From positions 1-12,517 of the forward strand of contig SUYG01000057.1 of the NCBI GenBank assembly GCA_015060555.1: a DNA stretch of 12,517 bases, in the 5' to 3' direction. Below the pieces are notes generated by a model. That model saw nothing but the letters and a program-made list of their open reading frames with translations, was not told the origin of the DNA and did not search any database. Made by a program: the position numbers and the translations under genes. This stretch comes from Physcousia sp015060555. Its GTDB lineage: Bacteria; Bacteroidota; Bacteroidia; Bacteroidales; Bacteroidaceae. Positions 6,363 to 12,517 of this stretch are shown one piece after another (position 1 is the first letter of the stretch; the number at the start of each line of letters is the position of its first letter).

Positions 6363-7557
6363 CCACCTCCTTAAACTCCTCGCTCGCGAGTCCCTCCCCG
6401 TAGTCTCTTCGCAGAAGCTCCCAGGTGAGACGGAACCAGATGAGGACGATGGGGAGGGCTTTCAGGGCATAGGGAACGACCCATGTCTTGCGGATGTAGG
6501 TCGGGAAGAGGTCGGAGGGCGACATCGAGGTGAGGATGAAGGCGAAGACCATCAGGGCGATGTCCCAGCGCGAACGCTGCCATGGCGCTGTCCAGTACCA
6601 TAGTGCCACGCCCACAAAGGCGATGATATAGGTGCTGGATTCGCTGCCGGTGCTGAAGAGAACGGTGAACATGAGCACCGAGGCCACGATGGCCAGACGG
6701 AATGGCAGGTGCTGGAACTGCCGCCATCGTAGGTAGGGAAGAGCCATCAACACCATTCCAGGCACGATAAGCCACAGGTCGCTGTACGTGGCACAGCCGG
6801 ATATCTTTCTCACCATTCCCAGCAGCGAGATGTTCTGTCCGCCGGCGAAGATGTTCTCTGCATTCTTGGCGGTGAGGCTCTGGTACCACTCGCCATACTG
6901 GCTGATGATGTATTCAGGGCTGCTGATGAGCATGGGGGCTGCGAACATCACGACAGCCCAGAACAGGAGCGAGGCGATGAAACGTCCTTTGTGCTTGGAG
7001 AAGAAGAAGAAAGCCAGCCCCACGATGCCGTAGAGCTTCACGAAGGTGCCCAGCATCAGCCAGAATGCGGCCCAGAAGTCACGCTCGCGCTGCAGGCAGA
7101 CGAAGGTGAGCACGATGCCTGCCACGGTGGCGATGTTGAACTGCGCCATCAGCAGTGCCGTGAGTAGCTCGTGAGCGCAGAACCACAGTGTTGCCGTCTG
7201 CACCCCGTCGCGAACGGGAAGCTGGCGGATGGCCACATACAGCAACATTGACAGCGCCACCAGCCAAGCCAGCAGCCCGAACCATTCGGGTAGTACGGTG
7301 AAGGGGGCTATGATGAGGCTGAAGAAGGGACCGTAGTGGTTCGTGTCGAAGTATTCGTCGGGGTAGGGGGCGTAGAGCGAGGTCTGCTGCAGCGTGTGGC
7401 GGAAGACCCCTCGGAAGATGAGGAAGTTGTTGTGGTGCTTCGTGATCTTGACCAACGCAGCCGCCACAGGCAGCAGCAACCACAGCCCCAACAGCGTGCG
7501 ACGGTCGCTGAAGAATGGATGGCTGAAGAAGCGGCGTATGGCGGAAACGCTCATCAT
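6352..7557 (-). CDS. GT87 (DUF2029) polytopic membrane glycosyltransferase
   Basis: The product (401 aa) has about ten hydrophobic segments and fits the GT-C fold enzymes of family GT87, such as mycobacterial PimE. These use a polyprenyl-phosphate sugar and transfer it on the outer face of the membrane. The first large loop carries D71-TNHYGP; an acidic residue in this loop is the usual catalytic base of GT-C enzymes, so Asp71 is a candidate. It also has FVKLYGIVGLAFFFF (172-186), PMLISSPE (208-215) and SLLGMVRK (244-251), all shared with the paralogue at 10882-12081. Its ATG overlaps the stop of the upstream GtrA-GT11 gene by four bases (ATGA), so translation is probably coupled. The acceptor and the sugar are unknown. 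The tail EEFKEVEDS has no counterpart in the paralogue and derives from intergenic-type repeats. Confidence 0.82.
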   Translation of the reverse strand: MMSVSAIRRFFSHPFFSDRRTLLGLWLLLPVAAALVKITKHHNNFLIFRGVFRHTLQQTSLYAPYPDEYFDTNHYGPFFSLIIAPFTVLPEWFGLLAWLVALSMLLYVAIRQLPVRDGVQTATLWFCAHELLTALLMAQFNIATVAGIVLTFVCLQRERDFWAAFWLMLGTFVKLYGIVGLAFFFFSKHKGRFIASLLFWAVVMFAAPMLISSPEYIISQYGEWYQSLTAKNAENIFAGGQNISLLGMVRKISGCATYSDLWLIVPGMVLMALPYLRWRQFQHLPFRLAIVASVLMFTVLFSTGSESSTYIIAFVGVALWYWTAPWQRSRWDIALMVFAFILTSMSPSDLFPTYIRKTWVVPYALKALPIVLIWFRLTWELLRRDYGEGLASEEFKEVEDS

Positions 7558-8807
7558 GATGCAATGAAATAGTTGTCGAATTGGCGAAGTTGATGCAGGA
7601 AGGGATGGAAGTCATCCAGCGTGAAAGCCTGATGGGCCTCAGTGATGAAATGCAGCGGCACATCGTGGTACATCGAGGCTACGAGGCTGTAGGAACTGGG
7701 CGGCCCCACGAGGTAGCCGCAGTGCGAGAGGGCGCAGAGGTCGTCGGCAGGGGCGCTGTCGGGGAAGACGAACGTGACATCGGGCAGCGCTTGGCAGAAG
7801 GCACGCTTGTTGAGGCGGACATTGCCGCAGACGACAGCCACCACATGGCGCCCGGCCTGCAGCGCCTGAAACTGGCGGATGGCATCGATGAAGACGTCGT
7901 CCTGATAGAAATATTTGCCGCCGAGGAGCCTGTTGTAGTCGCCGCGACGGATGTGAACGCCCAGCAGCACGTTGTCGTCATCCTGGCGGTAGGGCGCCAG
8001 CAGCCTGGTGGCTTGCTGCTCGATGGAATCGTAGAACGCGAAGAGGCGGCGTATGTCGGAGAGATACTTCTCGAAGAGGTCGAAGAAGCGGATTTCCCAT
8101 CCCGTGAACATCATGATAGGGTAGCGGTTCAGGGCTTCATCCTTCTCTTCCTCGCTGGCATTCAGGTTCCTGAATTCCACCACGGGCATGAGATGCAGCT
8201 TGGTGAGCGCCTTCACCGCGGCGTGGGTGAAGATGTTGTGCCCTGCGGTGCGGCAGATGTGGAAGTGCCTGTATTTGTAGGCAAAACGCAGCGAGAAGAC
8301 ACAGGCCTTGTGTTCGCGGGCCCAGGAATAGACGTGGCCGTACTGGATGATGTTGTTGCACATCTGTCCTTTGTCGTGCACGAAGAGAATGTGTTTCTTG
8401 GCGTGGATGAAGACATAGCGCAACAGCAAGAAGTTGATGGGCACCACGATGACCATCACTGCAATGGGCGCTATCAGCTCGCCAAAGCCCACCCACAGGA
8501 ATAGTTCCAACAGCAGAATCTCCAACGTGTAGTTGATGATGTGGCTGCCGATGAAGCCCAGGGCGTTGCCGCGCGAGGGGTGGCGCTGGAAGGTGAAGAA
8601 TGTGGTGAGGAAGTAGTTGCATACGAGCCCCACGAGGTAGCCGATGGTGAAGGCCCTCGCTGCGCCCGTCCACATCAGAACCACGCAGTAGGTGCAGTAG
8701 TGGATGAGCGACGACACGCCGCCCGTGATGCCGAAGCGCACAAGGCGCCAGAAGTCGGCCAGCCGCTCGGGGTGCTCCTGGAAGTATCGTTCAATCCTTT
8801 TCTTCAT
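7554..8807 (-). CDS. GtrA-like flippase fused to a GT11-like (alpha-1,2-fucosyltransferase) domain
   Basis: This 417-aa protein joins two proteins normally encoded separately. Residues about 20-135 form a GtrA domain with four membrane segments (start RFGITGGVSSLIHY, end INFLLLRYVFI). GtrA proteins are thought to flip polyprenyl-phosphate sugars. Residues about 139-417 look like a full GT11-type enzyme: its start (HILFVHDKGQMCNNIIQYGH) matches the N-terminal loop of such transferases, HIRRGDY (285-291) is their donor-binding motif, and 'DDLCALSHCGYLVGPPSSYS' (355-374) fits the later motifs. The joint near 134-139 has no Met and no stop. The ATG at 8807 overlaps the GT2 gene by 17 bases, and the stop overlaps the GT87 start by four. 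Fucose as donor is known for the family but not shown here, and the C-terminal motifs are divergent, so another deoxysugar is possible. Confidence 0.8.
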   Translation of the reverse strand: MKKRIERYFQEHPERLADFWRLVRFGITGGVSSLIHYCTYCVVLMWTGAARAFTIGYLVGLVCNYFLTTFFTFQRHPSRGNALGFIGSHIINYTLEILLLELFLWVGFGELIAPIAVMVIVVPINFLLLRYVFIHAKKHILFVHDKGQMCNNIIQYGHVYSWAREHKACVFSLRFAYKYRHFHICRTAGHNIFTHAAVKALTKLHLMPVVEFRNLNASEEEKDEALNRYPIMMFTGWEIRFFDLFEKYLSDIRRLFAFYDSIEQQATRLLAPYRQDDDNVLLGVHIRRGDYNRLLGGKYFYQDDVFIDAIRQFQALQAGRHVVAVVCGNVRLNKRAFCQALPDVTFVFPDSAPADDLCALSHCGYLVGPPSSYSLVASMYHDVPLHFITEAHQAFTLDDFHPFLHQLRQFDNYFIAS

Positions 8808-9753
8808 GTGCGTGGGTGAGGATGTCTTGGATGTGGTAGAGCGGTCGCCGCTTCACCTCCTGATAGATCTTGCCGATATAGATGCCGGTGATGCCGATGC
8901 CGATGAGGACGAAGCCGCCCACGAGCCAGATGCTTAGCATCAGCGACGACCAACCGGGCATAGCGGTGCCCACGATGAGGGCGCGGATGACATAGAGACC
9001 GATGGCAAAGGCGATGACAATGAAGATGATGCCGAGATTCAGGATGAGGTAGATGGGCCGGATGGAGAACGAGGTGATGCCGTCCAGCGCCAGGCCCAGC
9101 ATACGGCTGAGATTGTACTTCGAGGTGCCGGCCGTGCGCTCGCTGAGGACGTCGTCAACGGTCGTTGAGGGCAAGCCCAGAGCGGGAATCATGCCGCGCA
9201 GGTAGATGTTACGCTCAGGGTACTCTGCCAGCAGGTCCAGGGCGCGACGCGAGAGCAGACGGAAGTCGGCATGGTTGAAGATGCTCTCCACGCCCATCTG
9301 GCTCTGCAGACGGTAAAAAGCCTCGGCAGAGAAGCGCTTCAGCCACGGGTCGGCCATGCGCGACACTTTCACGCCATAGACGATGTCGTTGCCGTTGCTG
9401 AATTCGCGCACCATCTTGGGGATGGCGTTGAGGTCGTCCTGCAGGTCGGCATCAATGGTGATGACAGCATCAGCCCAATGCCGAGCTGTCATCATCCCGG
9501 CCATGATGGCGTTCTGATGGCCGCGGTTGCGGCTGAGGTTGATGCCGCAGACGTAGGGACTCTCGTGGTACAAGCGCTGGATGATGTCCCAGGTGTGGTC
9601 GCGGCTGCCGTCGTTGACGAAGACCATGAGGCTGTCTTGGGTGATGAGGCCCTCAGCTATCATTTGCTCAAAGAGCTTGGTGAGGCGTCGCACAGACTCC
9701 TCCAGCACTTCCTCTTCGTTGTAGCAGGGCGATACAGTTGCTAAGCGAACCAT
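8791..9753 (-). CDS. GT2 polyprenyl-phosphate sugar synthase (GtrB/DPM1/ArnC type)
   Basis: The product (320 aa) should load a sugar from a nucleotide donor onto polyprenyl phosphate at the inner face of the membrane. Residues 1-225 are a GT-A domain: 'VSPCYNEEEVLEES' (7-20), VNDGS (46-50), the metal-binding DAD within DADLQDD (101-107), and a region near 160-215 (HADFRLLSRR, LSERTAGTSKYNLSRML) typical of the GtrB/DPM1 group. Two membrane segments follow at about 231-258 and 270-296. I use the ATG at 9753; the longer frame begins at a TTG at 9768 inside a repeat. It is the first gene of an overlapping set with the flippase-GT11 fusion and GT87, exactly the order of roles in Gtr pathways. A 223-base repeat-rich gap separates it from the deacetylase gene upstream, with no clear promoter of its own. 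Confidence 0.87.
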   Translation of the reverse strand: MVRLATVSPCYNEEEVLEESVRRLTKLFEQMIAEGLITQDSLMVFVNDGSRDHTWDIIQRLYHESPYVCGINLSRNRGHQNAIMAGMMTARHWADAVITIDADLQDDLNAIPKMVREFSNGNDIVYGVKVSRMADPWLKRFSAEAFYRLQSQMGVESIFNHADFRLLSRRALDLLAEYPERNIYLRGMIPALGLPSTTVDDVLSERTAGTSKYNLSRMLGLALDGITSFSIRPIYLILNLGIIFIVIAFAIGLYVIRALIVGTAMPGWSSLMLSIWLVGGFVLIGIGITGIYIGKIYQEVKRRPLYHIQDILTHAHEEKD

Positions 9754-9757
9754 CGGG

Positions 9758-9794
9758 TAATTGGACAATTTGACAATTTACTATTTACGATTTA
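9758..9794. repeat. AATTTGAC/ATTTACGA array before the GT2 start
   Basis: Short units of 7-9 bases (AATTGGACA, ATTTGACA, ATTTACTA, TTTACGA) sit directly upstream of the ATG at 9753. They share the 12-mer ATTTGACAATTT with the array before the lipoprotein start (1047-1058), in the same orientation and position relative to the gene. Confidence 0.6.
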
Positions 9795-9801
9795 TTTAAG
9801 A

Positions 9802-9865
9802 GTTTCAAGTTTCAAGTTTCAGGGTTCAAGAAGTCCAAGAGTTTAAGAAGTTCAAGTGTTCAAGG
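9802..9865 (+). repeat. GTTYAAGR array, second copy
   Basis: About eight degenerate 7-9 base units (GTTTCAA, GTTCAAGAA, GTTTAAGAA, GTTCAAGT) on the plus strand. This is the same family as 6250-6333 but in the opposite orientation and more diverged. Confidence 0.7.
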
Positions 9866-9874
9866 TAAACCTTA

Positions 9875-9924
9875 TTTTTCACTCTTTCACTCTTTCATTT
9901 TTCACTTTTTCAATCTTTCACTCT
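9875..9924 (-). repeat. (R)TGAAAA-family array, second copy
   Basis: On the minus strand the bases read as degenerate GTGAAAG, ATGAAAG and GTGAAAA units. Together with 9802-9865 it forms the same two-part block as 6182-6333, inverted as a whole. Confidence 0.7.
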
Positions 9925-9925
9925 T

Positions 9926-9998
9926 CTCCGCCCTAACAGGGGAGGGGACGTGGGAGGGGCTTCTCATCTCCTCACCTTAACGGGGGAGGGACTTCTCC
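9926..9998. repeat. G-rich dispersed repeat overlapping the deacetylase gene end
   Basis: Two related stretches follow each other: CCTAACAGGGGAGGGGACG with GGGGCTTCTC (9932-9965), and CCTTAACGGGGGAGGG with ACTTCTC (9975-9997). The second contains the deacetylase stop (9979-9977) and encodes its last residues KSLPR. It resembles the element at 1141-1177 in composition. Confidence 0.55.
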
Positions 9999-10762
9999 AC
10001 AAACTCTTTAAAGGTGATGAAGGAGTGGCCTTCGGCCTTCAGCATCAAGATGAGGCGGTCCAGACGGTCACACAGTTCCTGACCGCTGTGGTTGCGGATG
10101 ATGAAAGGCATTCGCAGCTCGGGGTGCTCGCGCAGCTCGTAGAACTCCCAGGGGTGGAAGTAGGTGACCAGATAGCCGTCGTGCTTCAGCGTGCGGCGTA
10201 CCATCCAGTGGTAGAGCCCTTCTGGCAGGTTGTGCAGCGACAGCCAGAACAGCGGGAAACGCAGCCAAGGCGTCACAGACGCAGGAATCTGCATCACGCC
10301 GTCCTTCATGAACCACGTGCGAGGTGCCGTCAGGTGCATATAGCGACCAGGGATGAAGGCGGGGTTCAGCGATGAGTTGTAGGTGTAGCCCGCCTCGCGG
10401 ATGGCCTCGTCAGAGACGGGGAACATGCGCGGTTGGCGATAGCCATAGACGGTTTTCCCCGCCACGCGCTCCACAATCTCCTTTGAGCGGAACACATCGG
10501 AGGCCTGCGGCTGCCAGTGGTCCACGCCGTGGCAGGCTACCTCGTGGCCCTCATCCAGAATACGTTGAATCACATCGGGGGCGTGCTCCGCAAAGTTGGC
10601 GGTGCAGAAGAAGGTGGCGCATACGTCATTCATCTGCAGCACATCAAGAATCCGCTGCGTGCCGGCCACGGAGACCTCCATGCCCTCGCGCAGCGTGTCG
10701 TACGTCACGCCATGCTCGCGCGGGACGTCGAATTCCTCTGTGTCAAAGCTTAAAAGTACCAT
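9977..10762 (-). CDS. NodB-type carbohydrate (polysaccharide) deacetylase
   Basis: The product (261 aa) is a metal-dependent deacetylase without a signal peptide, so it probably acts in the cytosol or at the inner face of the membrane. Motif 1 is SFDTEEFD (5-12), where the classical TFDDG is replaced by an FDTE form. Motif 2 is H78-GVD-H82, the H-x3-H metal ligands. Motif 3 is YRQPR (108-112). HPWEFY (203-208) supplies the late His. This resembles the PuuE/DUF3473-like branch more than classical chitin deacetylases. I use the ATG at 10762; the longer frame starts with a TTG at 10774 that lies inside the promoter. Genes for GT2, flippase and GT87 follow on the same strand, which suggests a substrate such as a polyprenyl-linked N-acetyl or N-formyl sugar. 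That is an inference from context. The last five residues come from a dispersed repeat. Confidence 0.85.
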   Translation of the reverse strand: MVLLSFDTEEFDVPREHGVTYDTLREGMEVSVAGTQRILDVLQMNDVCATFFCTANFAEHAPDVIQRILDEGHEVACHGVDHWQPQASDVFRSKEIVERVAGKTVYGYRQPRMFPVSDEAIREAGYTYNSSLNPAFIPGRYMHLTAPRTWFMKDGVMQIPASVTPWLRFPLFWLSLHNLPEGLYHWMVRRTLKHDGYLVTYFHPWEFYELREHPELRMPFIIRNHSGQELCDRLDRLILMLKAEGHSFITFKEFVEKSLPR

Positions 10763-10771
10763 AATTGTCGG

Positions 10772-10803
10772 CAAAGGTACGCAGAAAAGGCCATCTGACC
10801 AAT
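10772..10803 (-). promoter_or_regulatory. Bacteroidetes-type promoter for the deacetylase gene
   Basis: On the minus strand ATTG (10803-10800) is followed after 20 bases by TACCTTTG (10779-10772), an exact TAnnTTTG box. The box ends nine bases before the ATG (10762), so the leader can be only a few bases long and the mRNA may be almost leaderless. Confidence 0.65.
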
Positions 10804-10829
10804 TATTTTATAGTTTTTTGTGCCTTTCG

Positions 10830-10861
10830 TTTCCTTTTATGGCCGGAAATGCCTACTTTTG
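10830..10861 (+). promoter_or_regulatory. Bacteroidetes-type promoter for the second GT87 gene
   Basis: TTTC (10830-10833) is followed after 20 bases by TACTTTTG (10854-10861), an exact TAnnTTTG box. Transcription would begin near 10866, just before the ATG at 10882. It diverges from the deacetylase promoter; the two -7 boxes are about 75 bases apart. Confidence 0.6.
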
Positions 10862-10881
10862 TGCCCCATAAGAGCAAGATA

Positions 10882-12081
10882 ATGATAAAAAAACTATTGC
10901 AACAAGCCCGTCTTTTCTTCGCCAAACCCTTCTGGAGCGACTGGCGAACCATCACCGTCATCTATGCGTTGCTGCCCATCATCGTTGCGCTGCAGAAATG
11001 GGACCGCTACAACATGACCTACCAGATCTACAAGTCGGTCTTCTGGAACACGATCCATCAGCTGCCGCTCTTCGATTTCTATCCCTACCTGCACGGCGAC
11101 TGCAACCACTACGGCCCCATCTTCGCCTATGTCATCGCGCCTTTCGCGCTGCTGCCCGACTCGTGGGGGATGCTGTTGTGGCTGGTCTTCCTGACGGCAA
11201 CGTTCTATGTTGCAGTGCGCTACCTGCCGCTTGCTCGCTGGCAGCAAGTCTTCATGTTCTGGTTCTGTCTCCACGAGGTGCTCACCCCGCTGTTCGTAGA
11301 GCAGTACGACCTGGCCATGGCCGGCGTCTATCTCCTGATCTTCGCCTGCGTCCAGCGTAAGCAGCCTGTGTGGGCTGCCTTCTTCATCAGCCTCAATCTC
11401 TTCATCAAGCTTTACGGCATCATGGGTCTCGCCTTTTTCTTCTTCATCGAGGACAAGAAGAAGTTCGTGGCTGCGCTGCTGGGCTGGTCGGCCCTCTTCT
11501 TTGTGCTGCCCATGCTCATTTCCAGCCCCGAGTTTGTAGTGCAGCAGTACGTGGGCTGGTACGACTCGCTGACGCTGAAGAATGCCGACAATATGTTTGA
11601 CTCCTCCACCAACACCTCGCTGCTGGGAATGGTCCGCAAGGTCACCCACTGCGCCACGTACAGCGACCTGTGGCTCCTGGTGCCCGGCGCCCTGCTCTTC
11701 CTGACGCCCTTCCGCCGCTTCGACCAGTTCCGGCACACAGGCTTTCGCTATGCCATGCTGGCCGCCGTCACGATGTTCGTCACCCTCTTCTCCACCGGCA
11801 CCGAGAGCTACGGCTACATCGCGCCCATGACCGGCTTTGTCATCTGGTATGCCACCGCCCCGTGGCAGCGCAGCCGCCTCGACCTCTGCCTCCTCATCTA
11901 CGCCTTCATCTTCACCTCCCTCTGCACCTCCGACATCTTCTTCCCCCGCTGGATATGGGTGGAATGGATTAAACCTTATGCCCTCAAAGCCCTGCCCACC
12001 ACCATCATCTGGCTCAAGCTCACCTGGGAGATGAACACCCGTGACTATGCCGAGAGAGTTGCTGTAAGAGTGAGGAGCTAA
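10882..12081 (+). CDS. GT87 (DUF2029) polytopic membrane glycosyltransferase, second paralogue
   Basis: The product (399 aa) is a close paralogue of the protein at 6352-7557, aligning almost without gaps and matching at roughly half of positions by eye. The first loop has D73-CNHYGP, so the candidate catalytic Asp is kept. Other shared blocks are LFIKLYGIMGLAFFFF (173-188), PMLISSPE (210-217), SLLGMVRK (246-253), LFSTGTES (302-309) and APWQRSR (326-332). Expected role: transfer of a sugar from polyprenyl phosphate to a glycan or lipid on the outer face of the inner membrane. I use the ATG at 10882, because the frame's earlier Met at 10849 lies inside the promoter and the chosen start matches the paralogue's length. 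It is transcribed away from the deacetylase gene, outside the overlapping operon, so it may serve the same carrier with another acceptor or linkage. Confidence 0.82.
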   Translation: MIKKLLQQARLFFAKPFWSDWRTITVIYALLPIIVALQKWDRYNMTYQIYKSVFWNTIHQLPLFDFYPYLHGDCNHYGPIFAYVIAPFALLPDSWGMLLWLVFLTATFYVAVRYLPLARWQQVFMFWFCLHEVLTPLFVEQYDLAMAGVYLLIFACVQRKQPVWAAFFISLNLFIKLYGIMGLAFFFFIEDKKKFVAALLGWSALFFVLPMLISSPEFVVQQYVGWYDSLTLKNADNMFDSSTNTSLLGMVRKVTHCATYSDLWLLVPGALLFLTPFRRFDQFRHTGFRYAMLAAVTMFVTLFSTGTESYGYIAPMTGFVIWYATAPWQRSRLDLCLLIYAFIFTSLCTSDIFFPRWIWVEWIKPYALKALPTTIIWLKLTWEMNTRDYAERVAVRVRS

Positions 12082-12083
12082 AA

Positions 12084-12158
12084 ATGAAAAGTGAAAAATG
12101 AAAAGTGAAAAATGAAGGAGTGAAAAATGAAGGAGTGAAAAATGAAGAAGTGAGAAGC
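12084..12158 (+). repeat. (R)TGAAAA array after the second GT87 gene
   Basis: Starting two bases after the stop codon, units alternate ATGAAAA and GTGAAAA, then ATGAAGGA and GTGAAAA twice, ending ATGAAGAA GTGAGAA. It shares a 22-base identity (12120-12141) with 4146-4167 in the GH43 coding sequence. Confidence 0.8.
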
Positions 12159-12168
12159 CTGAAATAAT

Positions 12169-12388
12169 AAGACCAAGGTCTTCAACCCGTAAGAGCATGC
12201 TCTTCACGCCTTAAGACCAAGGTCTTCAAAAAATCGCACCATGCTGCGTTGGCCGATGCACCATGCTGCGTAGGCCTTTGCACCTTGCTCCTTCTGCTTT
12301 TCCCACCAATGAGAAAAACAAGAAGGTCAAGAGCTTCCGCCCGTAGGGTCAAGTCCTTCCGTCCGTAAGGTCAAGTCCTCAACTTTCG
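12169..12388. repeat. Array of ten 22-base units with near-palindromic cores
   Basis: Ten consecutive units of exactly 22 bases, each a 14-base core plus an 8-base linker. Cores in order: AAGACCAAGGTCTT, AAGAGCATGCTCTT, AAGACCAAGGTCTT, CGCACCATGCTGCG, TGCACCATGCTGCG, TGCACCTTGCTCCT, TCCCACCAATGAGA, AAGGTCAAGAGCTT, AGGGTCAAGTCCTT, AAGGTCAAGTCCTC. Units 1-4 are palindromes at six or seven of seven positions; pairing weakens later and unit 7 is barely recognisable. Linkers of units 1, 8 and 9 end in CCGT. It cannot be coding repeat DNA in one frame, since 22 is not a multiple of three. Function unknown. Confidence 0.75.
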
Positions 12389-12517
12389 GAAGTATAAGAG
12401 ACCACAGATTTAACAGATTAAACAGATTCAAAGCTACTTGTTATCATGAATTGTTTTACATATTGCGCAGATTTAGAGCGAGACGCTTTGCGGGTCTCGA
12501 TTGCATTCATCTCTGTC
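12389..12517. repeat. ACAGATT repeat and unassigned right edge
   Basis: ACAGATT occurs three times at a 9-base period (12404, 12413, 12422). This resembles a simple intergenic repeat I recall from Bacteroidetes genomes. Beyond it, CGAGAC (12479-12484) and GTCTCG (12494-12499) can pair. I see no convincing gene; short frames run off the edge on both strands but show no family signature. Confidence 0.5.

Noticed and set aside
10894..12207. Minus-strand frame (437 codons) with repeated LLHFS at its start
   Set aside because: The repeat part is the complement of the (R)TGAAAA array and the rest is antisense to the GT87 gene. No domain is seen.
12169..12388. CRISPR array
   Set aside because: The repeated part is neither constant nor long enough, the linkers are only 8 bases, and there are no cas genes. 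The 22-base period with covarying palindromes is a different structure.
12446..12517. Short plus-strand frame (MNCFTYCADLE...) running off the right edge
   Set aside because: Only 24 codons are visible, no promoter or family signature is seen, and it lies in repeat-like DNA.

Overview
The window looks like chromosomal DNA of a Bacteroidales bacterium, most likely Prevotella or a close relative. The grounds are promoter-like motifs of the Bacteroidetes type (TAnnTTTG with a TTTG-like box about 20 bases upstream), a multi-domain arabinan-degrading GH43 protein with a Bacteroidetes-style C-terminal tail, an OmpA lipoprotein, and moderately GC-rich genes separated by AT-rich gaps full of short repeats. 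The genus is inferred, not proven.

Layout. Bases 1-151 are the 5' end of an IS3-type insertion sequence that runs off the left edge. It lies just downstream of, and in the same direction as, an OmpA-family lipoprotein gene (1040 to 183, minus). A 333-base gap with promoter motifs for both neighbours leads to a large secreted GH43 endo-arabinanase-like gene (1374-4289, plus). That gene converges on an MsbA-type ABC exporter (6170 to 4344, minus) across a strong bidirectional terminator. From 10762 down to 6352 on the minus strand follow a NodB-type deacetylase, a GtrB/DPM1-like GT2 sugar-lipid synthase, a GtrA flippase fused to a GT11-like fucosyltransferase, and a GT87 (DUF2029) membrane glycosyltransferase. 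The last three genes overlap. A second GT87 paralogue (10882-12081, plus) diverges from the deacetylase gene. The final 430 bases hold no convincing gene.

How the genes could work together. GT2, GtrA and a GT-C-type enzyme are the parts of a Gtr-style pathway: a sugar is loaded on a polyprenyl phosphate, flipped, and transferred outside the membrane. Adding a NodB-type deacetylase makes the set resemble ArnC/ArnD/ArnT or the Francisella FlmF/NaxD/FlmK pathway. I therefore infer a surface glycan or lipid A modification cassette with an amino sugar, possibly linked to the nearby MsbA-like exporter.

Non-coding structure is the most unusual part. A 220-base block (12169-12388) falls into ten units of exactly 22 bases. 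In the first half each unit carries a 14-base near-palindrome whose arms change together. Several intergenic gaps are built from the same short-period arrays ((R)TGAAAA, GTTYAAGR, TTGACAATTTTAC-like, and a GGGGAGGGG-rich element), partly in the same order. Some of these arrays reach into the 3' ends of coding sequences.
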